NCBI RefSeq assembly: GCF_001427385.1
Contig: NZ_LMGJ01000038.1
Coordinates: 183,475-220,718 of the forward strand
DNA from: Mesorhizobium sp. Root157
Lineage (GTDB): Bacteria; Pseudomonadota; Alphaproteobacteria; Rhizobiales; Rhizobiaceae
Length of the DNA: 37,244 nucleotides
Direction of reading: 5' to 3'
The notes beneath the pieces were generated by a model. It ran no database searches. It worked only from the letters and a program-made list of their open reading frames with translations, and was not told the DNA's origin. The translations under genes were made by a program, and so were the position numbers. How positions within the stretch are numbered: the first letter of the stretch is position 1; every line of letters begins with the position of its first letter. Below, in pieces: positions 1 to 9,122 of this stretch.

Positions 1-283
1 ACGGCGAAGCCGGGCGTGGCAACCATACAGCACGAACTCCGATAGCCGTCTGGCCATCCGGGGTCCCCGCCAGCGACGAGCGCAGCGAGCGAGCTTAAGG
101 GCGGGGCAGAAGATTCCCAGGGCCGAAAAGGCAGCGTGGCAATGAATAGACGTAACTTCGTCATCCTAGGGCGGAGCAGGCCGATGGCCGTCGCGCGGAC
201 CCTGGGATGACGAAAAGAATCAGCGGGGCAAAGACACTCAGACGGCGATGCCGGGCGTGGCGATGAATAAGTGCATCCAAACG
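1..283. repeat. Intergenic repeat cluster with palindromic elements
   Basis: No gene is seen here. Two palindromes stand out. At 159-212, arms CGTCATCCTAGGG (159-171) and CCCTGGGATGACG (200-212) match as an inverted repeat with one mismatch and enclose a smaller GGCC-GAT-GGCC hairpin. At 65-106, CCCCGCC (65-71) pairs with GGCGGGG (100-106). A GGCGTGGC-type motif followed by AATGAATA or similar recurs near 10-25, 131-147 and 253-269. This looks like the dispersed REP-like intergenic DNA of Mesorhizobium chromosomes; that identity is from memory and was not searched. Confidence 0.5.
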
Positions 284-309
284 AAAAAGGCCGCCCGAAG
301 GCGGCCTTT
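284..309 (-). terminator. Rho-independent terminator of rpsD
   Basis: A perfect 10-bp stem (286-295 with 300-309) closes a four-base loop (296-299). Read on the minus strand it is followed by five T residues (complement of 284-288). It lies 22 bp past the rpsD stop codon, where a factor-independent terminator is expected. Confidence 0.8.
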
Positions 310-331
310 GCAAATGAAGCGAAAGCTCCAA

Positions 332-949
332 TCAGCGGGAGTAGTATTCGACGACCAGGTTCGGTTCCATCTGGACGGCGAACGGCACGTCCGACAAGCC
401 CGGAACGCGGGCATAGGTGGCGACCATCTTGTTGTGATCGACTTCGATGTAGTCCGGCACGTCGCGCTCGGCCAGGGCTACCGATTCCAGCACGATCACC
501 AACTGCTTCGACTTCTCGCGAACCTCGATGACGTCGCCCGGCTTGCAGCGATACGAACCGATGTTCGTGCGCTTGCCGTTGACGTTCACGTGGCCGTGGT
601 TGACGAACTGGCGCGCCGCGAAAATGGTCGGCACGAACTTGGCGCGGTACACGACGGCGTCGAGGCGCGATTCGAGCAGGCCGATCAGGTTTTCCGGCGT
701 ATCGCCCTTGCGGCGGTTGGCTTCTTCGTAGGCCTTGCGGAACTGCTTTTCCGAAATGTCGCCGTAGTGACCCTTCAGCTTCTGCTTGGCGCGCAGTTGC
801 AGGCCGAAGTCGGAAAGCTTGCCCTTGCGGCGCTGGCCGTGCTGGCCGGGGCCGTATTCACGCTTGTTGACCGGGGACTTCGGGCGGCCCCAGATGTTCT
901 CGCCAAGACGGCGATCGATTTTATATTTCGCGGATTCGCGCTTGCTCAT
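332..949 (-). CDS. rpsD: 30S ribosomal protein S4
   Basis: Ribosomal protein S4 (205 aa) is a primary 16S rRNA-binding protein that nucleates assembly of the 30S body and contributes to decoding fidelity. The sequence has the S4 N-terminal region (about residues 1-95, with GPGQHGQRRKGKLSDFG and a GHYGDISEKQF stretch) followed by the RNA-binding S4 fold (LLESRLDAVVYRAKF through NGKRTNIGSYRCKPGDVIEV, about 95-165). The start at MSKRES (949) is preferred over an in-frame ATG five codons upstream because it is the family N-terminus and has AAAGGGA in front. It is a single-gene unit here, with its own promoter about 230 bp upstream and a terminator just downstream, rather than part of the alpha operon as in E. 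coli. Confidence 0.97.
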   Translation of the reverse strand: MSKRESAKYKIDRRLGENIWGRPKSPVNKREYGPGQHGQRRKGKLSDFGLQLRAKQKLKGHYGDISEKQFRKAYEEANRRKGDTPENLIGLLESRLDAVVYRAKFVPTIFAARQFVNHGHVNVNGKRTNIGSYRCKPGDVIEVREKSKQLVIVLESVALAERDVPDYIEVDHNKMVATYARVPGLSDVPFAVQMEPNLVVEYYSR

Positions 950-1282
950 CGCATTCCCTTTCAAAAATTACACCCGCAACCTCATGTTCCGGGTGAAGGA
1001 AACGCGCCCTCCTCTGGCCTCCGTTTTCGAGACCTGACAGGATTTTCCGCGCTAAGCGACGGAATATCCACGGGACACGTCATGAAGCGAAACCAGGGAA
1101 AGCGTGAAGCGGTTTTCCGGCCGGTCTCGCGGCAGTCACAAAGAAAAGCACCGAACGTCGCCGCCCGGTGTTGGCGTGGCTCTAAAGGAGGGGGCGCCCG
1201 TTGTCAAGCAATCCTCGCCCCCACTGGGGCGGCAGGAGACCGGGTTCAACTCGCATCGCCATCGCCGCCGAATGCGGACGTG
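950..1282. other. Gap: rpsD leader and promoter region
   Basis: This stretch holds no convincing gene. It contains the predicted rpsD promoter (1179-1207), giving a leader of roughly 220 nt. The leader has a weak hairpin (CACCG pairing with CGGTG in minus-strand reading, about 1150-1171). A long S4 leader could support autoregulation by S4 binding, as known in other bacteria, but no recognisable S4 pseudoknot was identified. Confidence 0.45.
1179..1207 (-). promoter_or_regulatory. Predicted sigma-70 promoter of rpsD
   Basis: On the minus strand, a perfect -35 TTGACA (complement of 1202-1207, preceded by C) is followed after 17 bp by TAGAGC (1179-1184) as a weak -10. The CTTGAC -35 form is typical of strong alphaproteobacterial housekeeping promoters. 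The -10 is poor, so the assignment is moderate. Confidence 0.5.
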
Positions 1283-1294
1283 TCAATCGTCCGC
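1274..1294 (-). other. Hairpin at the end of the DUF3008 gene
   Basis: GCGGACG (1274-1280) and CGTCCGC (1288-1294) form a perfect 7-bp stem with a seven-base loop that contains the stop codon of the small protein gene. There is no T-tract after it on the minus strand, so it may stabilise the mRNA 3' end rather than terminate on its own. Confidence 0.35.
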
Positions 1295-1471
1295 CTTCTT
1301 GTCCGGCAGGCCCTTGCGCTTGGTTTGCGCGAATTCTTCAAGCTCTTTCTCGCTCATCGATTCATACATTTCCTTCGATGCGCCCCAGAGTTCGCTTTTC
1401 TTGGTTTCGCCGCGCTTGGCCGAAAGGGCCGCGCCGGCGGCTTTCTGCTGGGCTTTCGAGGTAGCAGGCAT
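1283..1471 (-). CDS. DUF3008 family small basic protein
   Basis: This 62-aa, lysine-rich protein beginning MPATSKAQQKAAGAAL matches my memory of the DUF3008 family, common in alphaproteobacteria, whose role is unknown. A charged middle (KGE/KKSE) is followed by the conserved KEMYESMSEKELEEFA helix and a lysine-rich C-terminus ending KRKGLPDKKADD. It has no signal peptide or membrane segment and is expected to be cytoplasmic. The start at 1471 is chosen over an in-frame start seven codons upstream because AGGAG lies seven bases before it. It follows murI by about 50 bp on the same strand and may be cotranscribed with trmJ and murI. It resembles small stress-related proteins in composition, but no function is assigned. 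Confidence 0.85.
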   Translation of the reverse strand: MPATSKAQQKAAGAALSAKRGETKKSELWGASKEMYESMSEKELEEFAQTKRKGLPDKKADD

Positions 1472-1522
1472 GGCCGCTCTCCTTTCAGGCAAGGAAAACG
1501 CCCGCTTGGCTTCGATGTTCCG

Positions 1523-2326
1523 CTATCGCGCCAGGGCGAGGCCAAATCCCTGCATCAGCCGTCGCATCGGGAACCCGGCTTTGCCCGACGTGAAAACCGC
1601 AAGGTCCGGTTCCGCGCCGTTGGCATCGCGGAAATCGTCGGCACTGCTCTTGGCAACGAGCGACAGGGCTCGCCGGGCAATGGCCTCGGCGGGGTCCAGC
1701 CAGTCGACCGGCCAGGGGGCGGTCTTGCGCATGCGGTTGACCAGGAAAGGATAGTGGGTGCAGGCAAGCACGACGATGTCGGTACGCTCGCCGTCCTGTT
1801 CGACGAAGCAGGGCGAGATTTCGCTGCGCACCACTTCCTCGTCGACAAAGCCGTCGCGCATGTAGATTTCCGCCAGTGCGGCCAACCGGTCGCTGCCGAC
1901 CAGCCGGACATGGCATTTCGACGCCCACTGGTGAATGAGGTCGCGCGTATATTGCCGCTTCACGGTTCCGGGCGTTGCCAGCACCGACACCAGCCCCGAA
2001 CGGGTGCGTTCCGCCGCCGGCTTGATCGCCGGCACGGTACCGACAAACGGATGGCCGGGAAAATTCTGGCGCAAAGCATCGATGACCAGCGTAGAGGCGG
2101 TGTTGCAGGCGATGACCGAGATTTCCGGGCGGAAACGATCGAGAAGGACGTTGAACAGGTCCAGCACATGCGCGCGCAAGGCCGGTTCCTCCCAAGCGCC
2201 ATAGGGAAAGGCGGCATCGTCCGCGACATAGACGAACCGGCGGTCCGGCATCAGCACCCGGGCTTCGCGCAGCACGGTAAGGCCGCCGACGCCGGAATCG
2301 AACAGCAGGACCGGCTGCTCAGTCAT
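1523..2326 (-). CDS. murI: Glutamate racemase
   Basis: MurI (267 aa) interconverts L- and D-glutamate, supplying D-glutamate for peptidoglycan stem peptides in the cytoplasm. The cofactor-independent racemase signature is complete: DSGVGGLTV (residues 10-18), the first catalytic cysteine in ACNTAST (C74), and the second in ACTHYPFL (C189). Length is normal for the family. The chosen ATG at 2326 overlaps the stop of the upstream RNA methyltransferase by 8 bp (ATGACTGA), a typical translational coupling arrangement, and the family N-terminus starts just after it. Longer in-frame starts upstream would add residues that are only the other gene read in a second frame. Confidence 0.95.
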   Translation of the reverse strand: MTEQPVLLFDSGVGGLTVLREARVLMPDRRFVYVADDAAFPYGAWEEPALRAHVLDLFNVLLDRFRPEISVIACNTASTLVIDALRQNFPGHPFVGTVPAIKPAAERTRSGLVSVLATPGTVKRQYTRDLIHQWASKCHVRLVGSDRLAALAEIYMRDGFVDEEVVRSEISPCFVEQDGERTDIVVLACTHYPFLVNRMRKTAPWPVDWLDPAEAIARRALSLVAKSSADDFRDANGAEPDLAVFTSGKAGFPMRRLMQGFGLALAR

Positions 2327-3200
2327 TGCCGGCGCCCTGGTCCCGGCGGTGACCGCTCTCCGCCTTGTCGTCGCCTTCAGCATGGAGCGCGCGGTCGACC
2401 TCGGCCTTTCGATCGGGATAGCCTGCACCGCGCGGTTGCTTCGGCGAGAAATAGTCAAGCGAGGCGACGACCCCGCGCAGCACCTTCAGTTCCGGATCGG
2501 CAAAGCCTGCGCGCGTCAGCACGGCGCGCAAATTGTCGACCATCTTCGGCTTCTTGGCGGCAGGGCGGAAATATCCGCGCGCATCGAGTGCGGCCTCCAG
2601 ATGGGCGAACAGGCCATGCAACTTTTCCTTGGTGGCAGGTGGCATTTCCGGTGTGGAGAAATTGGTCGCCGTCTCGTCCTCGAGGCCGGACTTCATCCAC
2701 TCATAGGACATCAGCAGCACGGCCTGGGCAATGTTGAGCGAGGCAAACCCGGGATCGACCGGAAAGGTCACGATCTCGTCCGCCAGCCCCACCTCTTCAT
2801 TGTTGAGGCCGAAGCGCTCACGGCCGAACAGGATGCCGGTCTTCTGCCCGGCGATCGAGCGGGATCGCAGCGTCCTGCCCGCCTCGACCGGCCCTGCTAC
2901 CCTCTTGAAGCCGTCGCGCTCGCGCGCCGTCGTCGCGAAGACGAAATTGAGATCGGCAATCGCCGAAGCGAGATCGCCGAACACGCGCGTGGCGTCAATG
3001 ACGTGGTCGGCGTGGCTTGCCGCGGCACGGGCCTTTTCGCTCGGCCAGCCGTCACGCGGATTGACCAGCCGCAGTTCCGACAAGCCGAAATTGGCCATGG
3101 CGCGCGCAACCATGCCGATATTCTCGCCAAGCTGTGGCTCGACAAGGATGATGGCTGGTCCTGCGACTGCGGTTTTCTGCTGGTCTTGGCTGGAAGGCAT
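2319..3200 (-). CDS. TrmJ-type tRNA/rRNA 2'-O-methyltransferase (SpoU family)
   Basis: A SPOUT-superfamily RNA methyltransferase of 293 aa, most like TrmJ, which 2'-O-methylates residue 32 of the tRNA anticodon loop with SAM. The three SpoU motifs are visible: motif 1 EPQLGENIGMVARAMANFG (residues 21-39), motif 2 ILFGRERFGLNNEEV, and motif 3 SLNIAQAVLLMSYEW, which form the knotted SAM site. A helical extension of about 90 aa follows, ending in a charged tail, as in TrmJ/LasT proteins. The start MPSSQDQ at 3200 is uncertain because no clear Shine-Dalgarno precedes it; an upstream in-frame start exists. It overlaps murI by 8 bp. The exact RNA target is inferred from family resemblance. Confidence 0.88.
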   Translation of the reverse strand: MPSSQDQQKTAVAGPAIILVEPQLGENIGMVARAMANFGLSELRLVNPRDGWPSEKARAAASHADHVIDATRVFGDLASAIADLNFVFATTARERDGFKRVAGPVEAGRTLRSRSIAGQKTGILFGRERFGLNNEEVGLADEIVTFPVDPGFASLNIAQAVLLMSYEWMKSGLEDETATNFSTPEMPPATKEKLHGLFAHLEAALDARGYFRPAAKKPKMVDNLRAVLTRAGFADPELKVLRGVVASLDYFSPKQPRGAGYPDRKAEVDRALHAEGDDKAESGHRRDQGAGND

Positions 3201-3377
3201 GTTGATCAATGAACGGTATTCATACGGCTTTGCTGCCGTCCCTGCCACATCCGGCCTCCAAAATGAAGGCTTTTCCAAGACCCCATGGTATCCGTCCCGG
3301 CTTCGCTGGCGCCAAGGCAAGGTCTTGTGCCTCGCGGCTATTCTCCAAAAGGCAGAGAACAGGGCCTGCGGTGCTGT

Positions 3378-3406
3378 TTGCGCGCTTACGATGGCTTTGA
3401 TATAGG
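3378..3406 (+). promoter_or_regulatory. Possible promoter of icd
   Basis: TTGCGC (3378-3383), a 17-bp spacer and TATAGG (3401-3406) give a plausible sigma-70 promoter about 65 bp before icd. It is the best match in the 271-bp divergent gap between trmJ and icd but is not strong. Confidence 0.35.
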
Positions 3407-3471
3407 GGCTTCATCCTCGGCCGAGCCCCTCCGGCACGGTCGTTCAGATTTCCAGAAACGAGGCATTTTTC

Positions 3472-4683
3472 ATGGCGAAGATTAAGGTGGCGAACCCGGT
3501 CGTCGAACTCGACGGCGATGAGATGACGCGCATCATCTGGCAGTTCATCAAAGACAAGCTGATCCACCCGTATCTTGATCTCACCCTCGATTATTACGAT
3601 CTCGGGGTGGAACATCGCGATGCCACCAATGATCAGGTGACCATCGACGCAGCCCATGCGATCCAGAAGTACGGTGCCGGCGTGAAGTGCGCCACCATCA
3701 CGCCTGACGAGGGCCGCGTCGAGGAATTCAAGCTCAAGAAGATGTGGAAGTCGCCCAACGGCACGATCCGCAATATTCTCGGCGGCACCATCTTCCGCGA
3801 ACCGATCATCATGAAGAACGTGCCGCGCCTGGTGCCGGGCTGGACGAAGCCGATCATCGTCGGCCGTCATGCCTTTGGCGACCAGTACAAGGCCACCGAT
3901 TTCCGCTTCCCCGGCAAGGGCAAGCTGTCGATCAAGTTCGTCGGCGAAGACGGCAAGGTGATCGAGCACGAAGTGTTCGACGCGCCCGATGCCGGCGTCG
4001 CCATGGCCATGTACAACCTTGACGAGTCGATCCGCGAGTTCGCCCGCGCCTCGCTGAACTATGGCCTGCTGCGCAACTATCCGGTCTATCTCTCGACCAA
4101 GAACACCATCCTCAAAGTCTATGACGGTCGCTTCAAGGACATCTTCCAGGACGTGTACGACCAGGAATTCGCCGACGCCTTCAAGGAAAAGAAGATCACC
4201 TACGAGCACCGCTTGATCGACGACATGGTGGCGTCCTCGCTCAAATGGTCCGGCGGCTATGTCTGGGCGTGCAAGAACTATGACGGCGACGTCCAGTCCG
4301 ACACAGTGGCGCAGGGCTTCGGCTCGCTCGGCCTGATGACCTCGGTGCTGATGACGCCGGACGGCAAGACGGTGGAAGCCGAGGCCGCGCACGGCACAGT
4401 TACCCGCCACTTCCGCCAACACCAGAAGGGTCAGGAAACCTCGACCAACTCCATCGCCTCAATCTTCGCCTGGACGCGCGGATTGGCGCATCGCGCCAAG
4501 CTGGATGACAACGCCGATCTGAGACGTTTTTCAGAAACGCTGGAGAAAGTCTGCATCAACACCGTCGAGAGCGGCTTCATGACCAAGGACTTGTCCTTGC
4601 TGATCGGTCCGGACCAGCCCTGGCTGTCCACCACCGGCTTCCTCGACAAGGTCGATGAGAACCTGCAAAAGGCGATGGGCTGA
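3472..4683 (+). CDS. icd: NADP-dependent isocitrate dehydrogenase
   Basis: Isocitrate dehydrogenase (403 aa) oxidatively decarboxylates isocitrate to 2-oxoglutarate in the TCA cycle, making NADPH. The sequence begins MAKIKVANPVVELDGDEMTRIIW and has the length and style of the eukaryote-like homodimeric type II enzyme, not the 416-aa E. coli type. Visible signatures include KMWKSPNGTIRNILGGTIFREPI (substrate-binding Ser/Asn/Arg region), YDGDVQSDTVAQGFGSLGLMTSVL (metal-binding Asp region) and EAAHGTVTRHFR (NADP-binding region). It is monocistronic, convergent with alaS, sharing the terminator at 4796-4829. The order icd-alaS-recA is conserved in many rhizobia. Confidence 0.96.
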   Translation: MAKIKVANPVVELDGDEMTRIIWQFIKDKLIHPYLDLTLDYYDLGVEHRDATNDQVTIDAAHAIQKYGAGVKCATITPDEGRVEEFKLKKMWKSPNGTIRNILGGTIFREPIIMKNVPRLVPGWTKPIIVGRHAFGDQYKATDFRFPGKGKLSIKFVGEDGKVIEHEVFDAPDAGVAMAMYNLDESIREFARASLNYGLLRNYPVYLSTKNTILKVYDGRFKDIFQDVYDQEFADAFKEKKITYEHRLIDDMVASSLKWSGGYVWACKNYDGDVQSDTVAQGFGSLGLMTSVLMTPDGKTVEAEAAHGTVTRHFRQHQKGQETSTNSIASIFAWTRGLAHRAKLDDNADLRRFSETLEKVCINTVESGFMTKDLSLLIGPDQPWLSTTGFLDKVDENLQKAMG

Positions 4684-4795
4684 CCGTTGCAATAGCGTGC
4701 CGTGCGCCGAATTGGCGCACAGAAGCGCTTTGACGGCTTGATTCAGCTCCGGAACAGCTCGAAAGCCGGTTTCTGGTCCAATGCTCGAATCCTAC

Positions 4796-4829
4796 AAAAA
4801 GACCGGTGCCTGACGACGCTGGTCTTTTT
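4796..4829. terminator. Bidirectional terminator between icd and alaS
   Basis: AAAAAGACC (4796-4804) and GGTCTTTTT (4821-4829) form an inverted repeat with A/T tracts on both outer sides, so it can act as a Rho-independent terminator for icd on the plus strand and alaS on the minus strand. Confidence 0.75.
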
Positions 4830-4845
4830 GTTGAGTCTATGAACC

Positions 4846-7512
4846 TCAGGCTGCCTGCAGTGCAGCCTTGACCGCGGCAATTGCATCACTCGCCTTCGAG
4901 GCGTCGGGGCCACCAGCCTGGGCCATGTCCACACGGCCGCCGCCACCCTGGCCGCCCAAAGCTGCTGAAGCGACACGCACCAACTCCACCGCGCTGAAGC
5001 GGTCGGTCAGGTCATCCGTGACGGCCACCACGACGCTTGCCTTGTTGTCGTCGCCTGCGCCGACGAACACGACGACGCCCGAGCCAAGCGACTTCTTGCC
5101 GGCATCGGCCAGCGGCTTCAAATCCTTGGGTGAAACGCCGGACACCGCCTTTCCAAGAAACCCGACACCGGCAACCGTTTCGTTGTCCGATGCAGCACCG
5201 GCCGCGGACCCTCCACCCAACGCGAGTTGTTTGCGCACTTCGGTGAGTTCGCGCTCCAGTTTCTTGCGCTCGTCGAGCAAGACTTCGACGCGGGCCGGAA
5301 CATCGGCCGGTGAAATCTTCAACGTCGCCGCCACAGCCTTCAAACGCCGGTCCTGATCGTCGAGGTGGCGGCGTGCCGCCTCACCCGTCAGGGCCTCTAT
5401 GCGGCGAACACCGGCAGCGACCGGACTGTCGGACACGATACGAACAAGGCCGATATCGCCGGTGGCGCCAACATGGGTACCGCCGCACAGTTCGATCGAA
5501 TAAGGTCGGTTGGCCTTCTCGCCGTGCAGCGTGGTGCCCATCGAGACGACGCGTACTTCATCGCCGTATTTTTCGCCGAACAGGGCCATGGCGCCCTCGG
5601 CGCGCGCGTCGTCAACCGACATCAGGCGCGTTGTCACCGGACCATTCTGGACGACGATCTCGTTCGCCATCCGCTCGACCTGCTCGAGTTCCGCTGGCAA
5701 AATCGCCTTGTTGTGCGAAATGTCGAAGCGCAGGCGCTCGGGCGCTACCAGCGACCCCTTCTGCGCGACATGGGTGCCCAGAACTTCACGCAAGGCCTCA
5801 TGAATCAGGTGGGTGGCCGAATGGTTGGCCCGCAGCCGCGAGCGGCGTGCATGATCGACCTTCAGTTCGACCGCAGCGCCGGTCTTCACCGTACCCTTGG
5901 CAACCTTTCCGAAATGCACGAACAGGCCGTCACCCTTCTTGTGGGTATCCGTGATCTCAACGACGAGGCCTTCCCCAGAAATAGTTCCGGTGTCGCCCAT
6001 CTGGCCACCAGATTCGGCATAAAAAGGCGTCTGGTTGACAACGATAGCGATAGCTTCCCCCGCCACGGCAGCGGGAACTTCGGCACCATCCTTTATCAGT
6101 GCTTGCACAATGCCTTCCGCCTGCTCGGTATCATAGCCAAGGAATTCGGTTGCACCGACCTTTTCGCGAACGCCGAACCACACGGTTTCGGTCGCCGCTT
6201 CCCCCGAACCGGCCCAGCTTGCCCGCGCTTCCGCCTTCTGGCGCGCCATGGCGCTTTCAAAACCGTGGAGATCGACAGCAATATTGCGCTGGCGCAAGGC
6301 GTCTTGCGTCAAGTCGAGTGGAAAGCCGTAAGTGTCGTAGAGTTTGAACGCCGTTTCACCATCGAGACGATCGCCGCTGGACAATGTTTCTGTTGCGTCG
6401 GCAAGCAGGCCAAGGCCGCGTGCCAGCGTCTTGCGAAACCGGGTCTCTTCGAGCTTCAACGTCTCGGTGATGAGCGGTTCTCCGCGCACCAGTTCGGGAT
6501 AGGCCTGGCCCATTTCACGCACCAGCGCCGGCACGAGGCGCCACATCAACGGATCGCCCGCACCCAGCAACTGGGCATGGCGCATGGCGCGGCGCATGAT
6601 GCGACGCAGCACATAGCCGCGCCCCTCGTTGGAGGGCAGCACGCCGTCGGCAATCAGGAAGCTTGACGCCCGCAGATGATCGGCAATGACGCGATGGCTT
6701 GCCTTGTTCTTGCCTTCCGCCTTGACACCAGTCGCCTCCTCGGAGGCGCGGATCAGGGCTTTGAACAGGTCGATGTCGTAGTTGTCATGCTGCCCCTGCA
6801 GAACAGCAGCGACGCGCTCCAGGCCCATGCCGGTATCGATCGACGGGCGAGGAAGTTCGACACGGTCTTCTCTGGACAATTGCTCGAATTGCATGAAGAC
6901 GAGATTCCATATCTCGATGAAGCGATCGCCGTCCTCATCCGGGCTGCCGGGAGGGCCACCGGGAATATGGTCGCCGTGATCGTAGAAAATCTCCGAACAC
7001 GGTCCGCATGGGCCGGTATCGCCCATCGCCCAGAAATTGTCGCTGGTCGGGATGCGGATGATCTTCTCGTCCGGCAACCCCGCGATCTTCTTCCAGAAAT
7101 CGGCGGCGGCGTCATCGGTGTGATACACCGTGACCAGCAGCCTATCCTTGGCCAGGCCGAACTCGCGCGTGATCAGGTTCCAAGCCAGTTCGATGGCGCG
7201 TTCCTTGAAATAGTCGCCAAACGAGAAATTGCCGAGCATCTCGAAAAACGTGTGATGGCGTGCGGTGTAGCCGACATTGTCGAGATCGTTGTGCTTGCCG
7301 CCGGCACGCACGCATTTCTGCGATGTCGTGGCGCGCGAATAAGGACGGCTTTCAAGACCCGTGAAAACGTTCTTGAACTGCACCATGCCGGCATTGGTGA
7401 ACATCAGTGTGGGATCGTTGCGCGGCACTAGCGGGCTAGAGGCCACCACCTCGTGACCCTCCTTGCGGAAATAGTCGAGAAATGCCGACCGGATCTCGTT
7501 CACGCCACTCAT
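4846..7512 (-). CDS. alaS: Alanine--tRNA ligase
   Basis: Class II alanyl-tRNA synthetase, 888 aa, charges tRNA-Ala and edits mischarged Ser/Gly. Domains in order: catalytic core from MSGVNEIRSAFLDYF with the class II motif 1 region, motif 2 around TTSQKCVRAGGKHNDLDNVG, and motif 3 containing IDTGMGLERV; a tRNA-recognition helical region; the editing domain with zinc ligands in NHSATHLIHEAL and ELCGGTHV; and the C-Ala/DHHA1-like tail (VVFVGAGDDNKASVVVAV and a Gly-rich GGQGGGGRVDMAQAGG). Length is normal. The start at 7512 is the family N-terminus; a longer in-frame start 17 codons upstream is unlikely. It sits between icd and recA. Confidence 0.97.
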   Translation of the reverse strand: MSGVNEIRSAFLDYFRKEGHEVVASSPLVPRNDPTLMFTNAGMVQFKNVFTGLESRPYSRATTSQKCVRAGGKHNDLDNVGYTARHHTFFEMLGNFSFGDYFKERAIELAWNLITREFGLAKDRLLVTVYHTDDAAADFWKKIAGLPDEKIIRIPTSDNFWAMGDTGPCGPCSEIFYDHGDHIPGGPPGSPDEDGDRFIEIWNLVFMQFEQLSREDRVELPRPSIDTGMGLERVAAVLQGQHDNYDIDLFKALIRASEEATGVKAEGKNKASHRVIADHLRASSFLIADGVLPSNEGRGYVLRRIMRRAMRHAQLLGAGDPLMWRLVPALVREMGQAYPELVRGEPLITETLKLEETRFRKTLARGLGLLADATETLSSGDRLDGETAFKLYDTYGFPLDLTQDALRQRNIAVDLHGFESAMARQKAEARASWAGSGEAATETVWFGVREKVGATEFLGYDTEQAEGIVQALIKDGAEVPAAVAGEAIAIVVNQTPFYAESGGQMGDTGTISGEGLVVEITDTHKKGDGLFVHFGKVAKGTVKTGAAVELKVDHARRSRLRANHSATHLIHEALREVLGTHVAQKGSLVAPERLRFDISHNKAILPAELEQVERMANEIVVQNGPVTTRLMSVDDARAEGAMALFGEKYGDEVRVVSMGTTLHGEKANRPYSIELCGGTHVGATGDIGLVRIVSDSPVAAGVRRIEALTGEAARRHLDDQDRRLKAVAATLKISPADVPARVEVLLDERKKLERELTEVRKQLALGGGSAAGAASDNETVAGVGFLGKAVSGVSPKDLKPLADAGKKSLGSGVVVFVGAGDDNKASVVVAVTDDLTDRFSAVELVRVASAALGGQGGGGRVDMAQAGGPDASKASDAIAAVKAALQAA

Positions 7513-7680
7513 GGATGATGCCTTTTTCGCGGGAAACGCCAGCAGCGCCGACGCACAGAACAAGGCCTTTTAACGAGCAGCCTTCACACTGTCCAGAAAG
7601 ACGAAACAACAGGCGTCAGTCCGGAAAAACAACCGGCCATACCTCACTTCCAGCCACTTTTTCCTACCGGGGGAGGTCGA

Positions 7681-7712
7681 AAACGAAAACCGCCGGCCAA
7701 ACAGGCCAGCGG
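7681..7712 (-). terminator. Rho-independent terminator of recA
   Basis: In minus-strand reading a 9-bp stem (complement of 7704-7712 pairing with complement of 7690-7698, one G-U pair) with a five-base loop is followed by TTTTCGTTT. It lies about 50 bp past the recA stop. Confidence 0.7.
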
Positions 7713-7763
7713 CTCGGATATTCATACGTATCGAGCGGGTGATACGCTGCCAGACCGGCGTCG

Positions 7764-8849
<1,086 letters not shown>

Positions 8850-8905
8850 GATACACTACCCTTTTGTCGTCAATGAATGTCGGACAATCCGTTGATCTCT
8901 GCTAT

Positions 8906-8934
8906 TTTGTACCTTTTTTGTTCTCATTTGGCAA
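8906..8934 (-). promoter_or_regulatory. recA promoter with SOS box in the spacer
   Basis: Minus-strand -35 TTGCCA (complement of 8929-8934) and -10 TACAAA (complement of 8906-8911) are separated by exactly 17 bp. Within the promoter sits GAAC-N7-GTAC (complement of 8909-8923), one mismatch from the alphaproteobacterial LexA box GAAC-N7-GAAC. A bound repressor would cover the -35/-10 spacer, the expected layout for SOS control of recA. Confidence 0.65.
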
Positions 8935-8974
8935 GAGACGTTAAATTTTTGATTTTAAAAGATAAACCTTATTT

Positions 8975-8989
8975 GTTCTTTTTTTGTGC
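8975..8989. promoter_or_regulatory. Second SOS-box-like motif upstream of recA
   Basis: GTTC-N7-GTGC (plus-strand reading) differs by one base from GTTC-N7-GTTC. It lies 51 bp farther from recA than the promoter-embedded box, in the AT-rich divergent region before the PfkB gene. It could be an auxiliary LexA site or serve the PfkB side; the T-rich spacer makes chance similarity possible. Confidence 0.35.
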
Positions 8990-9122
8990 CATCATTTCGA
9001 GCCAAGCGCACGATGTGGAGGTTGGCGGCCACCTCCTGATTTTCAGGCGAATCGACGCAACCGATTGCCCCTCGTGATTCACCGAACTAGTGTTTTCCAG
9101 CCATAGAGATCTCAGTGCCGTC

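Noticed and set aside
248..2737. 829-codon plus-strand open frame across rpsD, murI and trmJ
   Set aside because: It is antisense to three well-supported genes and results from high GC; the protein is Arg/His-rich with no domain.
3220..4422. 400-codon minus-strand open frame over icd
   Set aside because: Antisense to icd, with the composition of a GC-driven shadow frame.
5365..6666. 433-codon plus-strand open frame over alaS
   Set aside because: Antisense to alaS; no recognisable domain.
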